The position numbers were made by a program, and so were the translations under genes. A stretch of 64,000 bases of DNA from Amycolatopsis rifamycinica (GTDB taxonomy: Bacteria; Actinomycetota; Actinomycetes; Mycobacteriales; Pseudonocardiaceae). Numbering within the stretch: position 1 is the first letter of the stretch; each line of letters opens with the position of its first letter. This document shows, piece by piece, positions 63,782 to 64,000 of this stretch. The notes under the pieces are model-generated. The model saw only the letters and a program-made list of their open reading frames with translations, did no database searches and was not told where the DNA came from. Location: contig NZ_JMQI01000014.1 of the NCBI RefSeq assembly GCF_000695625.1, positions 1-64,000 on the forward strand, written 5' to 3'.

Positions 63782-64000
63782 ATGGGCGTGCAGGTCAGCT
63801 GGGACACCGAAGCCGAGCAGCCACCCGCGCGGCGAGCGGCGCTCGCGTCGATGACGGCGGTGGCGGCGGGGGACAAGGAGGGCTGGCTGGCCCTGTTCGC
63901 CCCGGACGCGGTGGTCGAGGACCCGGTCGGCCCGTCGTTCTTCGACGAGGCGGGCAAGGGGCACCACGGCCGGGAGGGGATCGGCGCGTTCTGGGACAAG
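63782..64000 (+). CDS. SnoaL/ketosteroid isomerase-like protein, cut off by the window end
   Basis: The first 73 codons of an NTF2-fold protein (MTAVAAGDKEGWLALFAPDAVVEDPVGP; GREGIGAFWDK). The VxDPVGP segment after the first helices is typical of steroid delta-isomerase-like proteins. It is co-transcribed with the LLM oxidoreductase. Its 3' end lies outside. Confidence 0.8.
   Translation, partial: MGVQVSWDTEAEQPPARRAALASMTAVAAGDKEGWLALFAPDAVVEDPVGPSFFDEAGKGHHGREGIGAFWDK

Overview
The window is high-GC DNA with dense genes, frequent GTG starts and ATGA overlaps. It fits a filamentous actinomycete of the Pseudonocardiaceae, most likely Amycolatopsis or a close relative. Supporting signs are a glycopeptide-type hydroxymandelate synthase, a vancomycin-type glycosyltransferase, a mycothiol-type nitroreductase relative, actinobacterial cytochrome oxidase accessory subunits, and a KstR-like operator. 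The genus is an inference; there is no rRNA in the window.

Region 1 (about 1-25.3 kb) is the right part of a specialised-metabolite gene cluster. A plus-strand operon (163-7029) encodes a stand-alone adenylation-carrier protein, an MbtH-like partner, 4-hydroxymandelate synthase, a free-standing condensation enzyme, a flavin halogenase and a glycosidase-like TIM barrel. Opposite it lie a P450, an HpaB-type phenol hydroxylase and a catechol-type O-methyltransferase. Next comes an aminosugar set: UDP-glucose dehydrogenase, UDP-glucuronate decarboxylase-like SDR, sugar C-methyltransferase and DegT aminotransferase. With it are two glycosyltransferases, a second flavin monooxygenase, a dehydrogenase, an alpha/beta hydrolase, a NUDIX protein and a drug exporter. 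The set resembles the peripheral-group genes of C-1027/maduropeptin-type enediyne clusters: A-PCP, halogenase, HpaB hydroxylase, free-standing C enzyme and C-methylated aminopentose genes. Here, however, the aromatic acid seems to come from hydroxymandelate synthase rather than an aminomutase, and the A domain has Asn where amino-acid-activating domains have Asp. The likely building block is a carrier-bound, chlorinated, hydroxylated and O-methylated 4-hydroxymandelate that is then attached to a core. No core polyketide synthase lies in the window; it would have to be left of base 1.

Region 2 (25.3-34.4 kb) is mixed. It holds small hypothetical genes, a tRNA-Arg(UCU), a secreted family I36 protease inhibitor, a LacI regulator divergent from an MFS transporter with a palindromic operator between them, an orphan histidine kinase, a histidine phosphatase, and a CopD-CtaG membrane fusion.

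Region 3 (34.4-61.9 kb) follows, as I remember it, the order of Mycobacterium tuberculosis Rv2477c to Rv2464c: ettA, large NAD-glutamate dehydrogenase, thioesterase, hypothetical, aglA, glbO, HNH protein, cytochrome oxidase accessory proteins, pepN, mycothiol nitroreductase relative, rpiB and a Nei-type glycosylase. Lineage-specific genes interrupt this backbone: a TPR protein with a tandem-repeat tail, a DUF4062/NB-ARC/TPR STAND ATPase, an MscS channel, a striking 15-copy hexapeptide-repeat protein, an orphan vancomycin-type glycosyltransferase, and a metallohydrolase-phosphatase pair.

Region 4 (61.9-64 kb) has a Gly/Asp-rich membrane protein and, divergent from it, a luciferase-like F420 oxidoreductase. 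A 14-bp site matching the KstR steroid-catabolism operator lies just upstream of the oxidoreductase, and a SnoaL/ketosteroid-isomerase-like gene that runs off the window end follows it. No rRNA, insertion sequence, prophage or CRISPR array was seen.
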